Below, in pieces: positions 62,317 through 64,000 of a stretch of DNA of 64,000 bases. The notes beneath the pieces are model-generated. The model saw only the letters and a list, made by a program, of their open reading frames with translations. It had not been told where the DNA came from and did no database searches. The DNA is from Salinisphaera sp. T31B1. GTDB taxonomy: Bacteria > Pseudomonadota > Gammaproteobacteria > Nevskiales > Salinisphaeraceae. The translations under genes and the position numbers were made by a program. The DNA lies in the NCBI RefSeq assembly GCF_040361275.1, contig NZ_APNH01000003.1, positions 372,001-436,000 on the forward strand. Direction: 5' to 3'. Numbering within the stretch: position 1 is the stretch's first letter; every line of letters begins with the position of its first letter.

Positions 62317-63840
62317 ATGAGTGCTGTCGGCCGTCTTTTTTCCGAGCCTTCCGATGTCCAGGTTCTGGGCAGTGCCGCGCTGGCCTTGCTGCTCGAGCAA
62401 CTGCCGGGAGCGGCTGTCTGTCTGATCGATGCCGCCGGCGTGATCCAGAGCTGGCACGCGAGCGCCGAAAAGCTGTTGGGACATGTCGCCGGCCAGGTCG
62501 AAGGCCATCGTCTGGAAAGTCTGTTCCCTGAAGAGCGGCGTTTCGAGGCTGCGCTCGCCCGCGCGCTGTTCGACGCCAGCGCGCAGGGTCGCTCACGTAG
62601 CAACGCGGGCCTGATGACCCGTAACGGCCAGCGCCGCGTGTGCACGCTTGATATTCAACCCTGTGTGAACGCTGCGCAGGACGTTGAGGGCTTCATCGTG
62701 CTCATGCGTGCCTCGGGCCCCGTGCGATCGCTCGAGGCGGCGGGTCCGGGTGACGAACTGGTGGTCGCGCATCGCTCGAACCTCGCGCGTGCCCACGAAG
62801 AGCCGGCCTGGATCGGGCTGGATCTGTCCATGCGGGTCACTCGTGTGAGCCGTCGCGCGGCCGACTGGATGGCCTGCGACGTGGAGGACCCGCTGGGCCG
62901 CCCGCTGAGCGATTGTGTGATGCCGTCCGGACACGCGGAGTGGCCGGTGATCCTGCACCGGGTCGTGCGCAACCGGCGTGCGATCAACGTAGACGTCAGC
63001 AGCGTCGAGGAGGGCGGCGGCCAGGCGCGCACCGCCCGGCTGGTCGGATTGAATACCGCGGATGGGCGGCTGGACGGGTTTACCCTGGTTCTCGAGGAAG
63101 CGCCCGGCGTGTCGGCGGCAACTATAGACGAGGTGGCGTTGCCCCCGCCGACCCATGGCAACGACGGCCTGCTGGGCGCGGCCCACGACCTGCGCGAGCC
63201 GTTGCGCAAGATGCAGCATTACGCCCAGCAACTGCAGACACGCGAAGCCACACGGCTCAGCGACGATGGTCGACGACAACTCGAGAGCATGCAGGCCGCC
63301 GCCGAGCGCATGCAGTCCATGGTGGGTGGCATGCTGCGTCTGGCGCGGGTCGATGCCAGCAGCGGGCAGGGTGTCAGCCTGGATCTGCAGACCGCGGTGG
63401 ACGAAGCGCGCGCCGATCTGGCGGTGCTCATCGAAGAGCACGAGGCCGAGTTCGATATCGGCGCGCTGGGCACGGTGGTTGGAGATAGCGACCAGCTACG
63501 GGCCCTGTTCCAGAATCTGATCGATAACAGTATTCGCTATCGCCATGTCGAACGCAGTCCGCGGATACGGATCGCGGTCGTGCCGGCCGTCGACGAGCGC
63601 GATCGGGTCCATCTGGAGTATGTGGATAACGGCGCAGGCATCGACGAGCCCGAGCGCGTTTTCTCGCCGTTTGGCCATCGACGCGATGATCGTTCCGGCG
63701 GCGGTACCGGTATCGGTCTGTCGCTGTGCCAGCGGATCTGCCGACGCCACCATGGGGACCTGCGGATCGTGGAAACCGGGCCGGATGGGACTCGTTTTCG
63801 GATCACGCTCAACGATCTGGACCGCTCGCCGACGCCATAG
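62317..63840 (+). CDS. PAS-domain histidine kinase (soluble)
   Basis: A 507-residue kinase without membrane helices. Two PAS-like domains (residues about 22-130 and 165-265) precede a HisKA-type domain (GAAHDLREPLRKMQHYAQQL, phospho-acceptor His near residue 290) and an ATPase domain (FQNLIDNSIRYRHVE, 'YVDNGAGIDEP', 'GGGTGIGLSLCQRICRRHHG'), of the phytochrome-like kinase style. It starts 27 bp after the REC-GGDEF-EAL gene and would phosphorylate that receiver. No haem or flavin-binding residues are evident; the signal is unknown. Confidence 0.9.
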   Translation: MSAVGRLFSEPSDVQVLGSAALALLLEQLPGAAVCLIDAAGVIQSWHASAEKLLGHVAGQVEGHRLESLFPEERRFEAALARALFDASAQGRSRSNAGLMTRNGQRRVCTLDIQPCVNAAQDVEGFIVLMRASGPVRSLEAAGPGDELVVAHRSNLARAHEEPAWIGLDLSMRVTRVSRRAADWMACDVEDPLGRPLSDCVMPSGHAEWPVILHRVVRNRRAINVDVSSVEEGGGQARTARLVGLNTADGRLDGFTLVLEEAPGVSAATIDEVALPPPTHGNDGLLGAAHDLREPLRKMQHYAQQLQTREATRLSDDGRRQLESMQAAAERMQSMVGGMLRLARVDASSGQGVSLDLQTAVDEARADLAVLIEEHEAEFDIGALGTVVGDSDQLRALFQNLIDNSIRYRHVERSPRIRIAVVPAVDERDRVHLEYVDNGAGIDEPERVFSPFGHRRDDRSGGGTGIGLSLCQRICRRHHGDLRIVETGPDGTRFRITLNDLDRSPTP

Positions 63841-63897
63841 CGGACGTTGATCGGTCCCACTTGGGCTACCATGCGGTTTTCGAAACCGACCGCGCCA

Positions 63898-64000
63898 ATG
63901 AGCTCCTATCGACCCCGAATCACGCTGATCGCCGCGATGGACCGCAACCGGGTCATCGGTGCAAACGGCGGCATGCCATGGCATATTCCAACCGATCTGC
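63898..64000 (+). CDS. folA: Dihydrofolate reductase (3' partial)
   Basis: The last 103 bases begin an open frame with ATG at 63898. Its first 34 residues read '[20 protein letters not shown]' and then 'WHIPTDL', the DHFR N-terminus with the NADPH-binding Met20-loop region and the conserved Trp. The catalytic acidic residue should be the Asp of 'TDL'. It runs off the window. DHFR regenerates tetrahydrofolate after ThyA, encoded 3.5 kb upstream. Confidence 0.9.
   Translation, partial: MSSYRPRITLIAAMDRNRVIGANGGMPWHIPTDL

Overview
The window is high-GC, gene-dense chromosomal DNA of a gammaproteobacterium. The gene orders ygfB-pepP-ubiH-ubiI-gcvT-gcvH, yggS/pilT-pilU, and the rsmE, gshB, tonB, yqgE, ruvX, pyrR, pyrB set support this. 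A halophilic Salinisphaera-like lineage is my guess from the style of the genes; there is no rRNA to confirm it. The left edge cuts a PepSY membrane protein and the right edge cuts folA. I saw no tRNA, rRNA, transposase, integrase or CRISPR array.

1-7.9 kb holds transport and small secreted proteins: a PepSY transmembrane protein, a DMT exporter coupled to an ABC exporter, a cytosine permease followed by what looks like a collapsed cytosine deaminase, an acetoacetate-decarboxylase-like protein, and two secreted proteins sharing a short 'YN' repeat. 8.0-14.5 kb is the most coherent envelope system. A methionine-rich secreted protein, a cytochrome b561, an MsrP-like molybdoenzyme and an exported MsrB run leftward. 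An OmpR-type two-component pair runs rightward from the same intergenic region. A second Met-rich secreted protein and two further small secreted proteins follow. The layout suggests sensing and repair of periplasmic methionine oxidation. 14.5-19.1 kb supplies the molybdenum such an enzyme needs: modABC behind a probable ModE operator, then two fused molybdopterin genes (moaC-moaB and moaD-moaE).

19.2-24.9 kb has an MFS exporter, two divergent PepSY proteins with a second two-component pair, rpiA and yggS. 24.9-28.3 kb carries three tandem PilT-family ATPases. 28.4-31.0 kb is a RimK cluster (protease-like protein, RimK ligase, AstE-like deacylase). 31.0-35.9 kb is pyrB, an ACT-domain gene, pyrR, ruvX, yqgE, tonB and gshB. 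About 5.5 kb then separates gshB from rsmE, which often lie close together in relatives. It holds a palindromic repeat element, a bile-acid:sodium-symporter-family gene and an AT-richer cargo of a DUF4236 protein, a RES-domain protein and a class III cyclase-like protein.

41.5-51.4 kb is rsmE-argA-argE, then a secreted metalloprotease with a JDVT-like C-terminal sorting signal overlapping its probable dedicated CPBP protease, then ygfB-pepP-ubiH-ubiI. A tandem glycine riboswitch opens the glycine cleavage operon (gcvT, gcvH, gcvPA, tpx, gcvPB) at 51.5-56.8 kb. The right end has a PfkB kinase, a GNAT acetyltransferase, a second copy of the repeat element, lgt-thyA, a REC-GGDEF-EAL protein with a PAS histidine kinase, and the start of folA.
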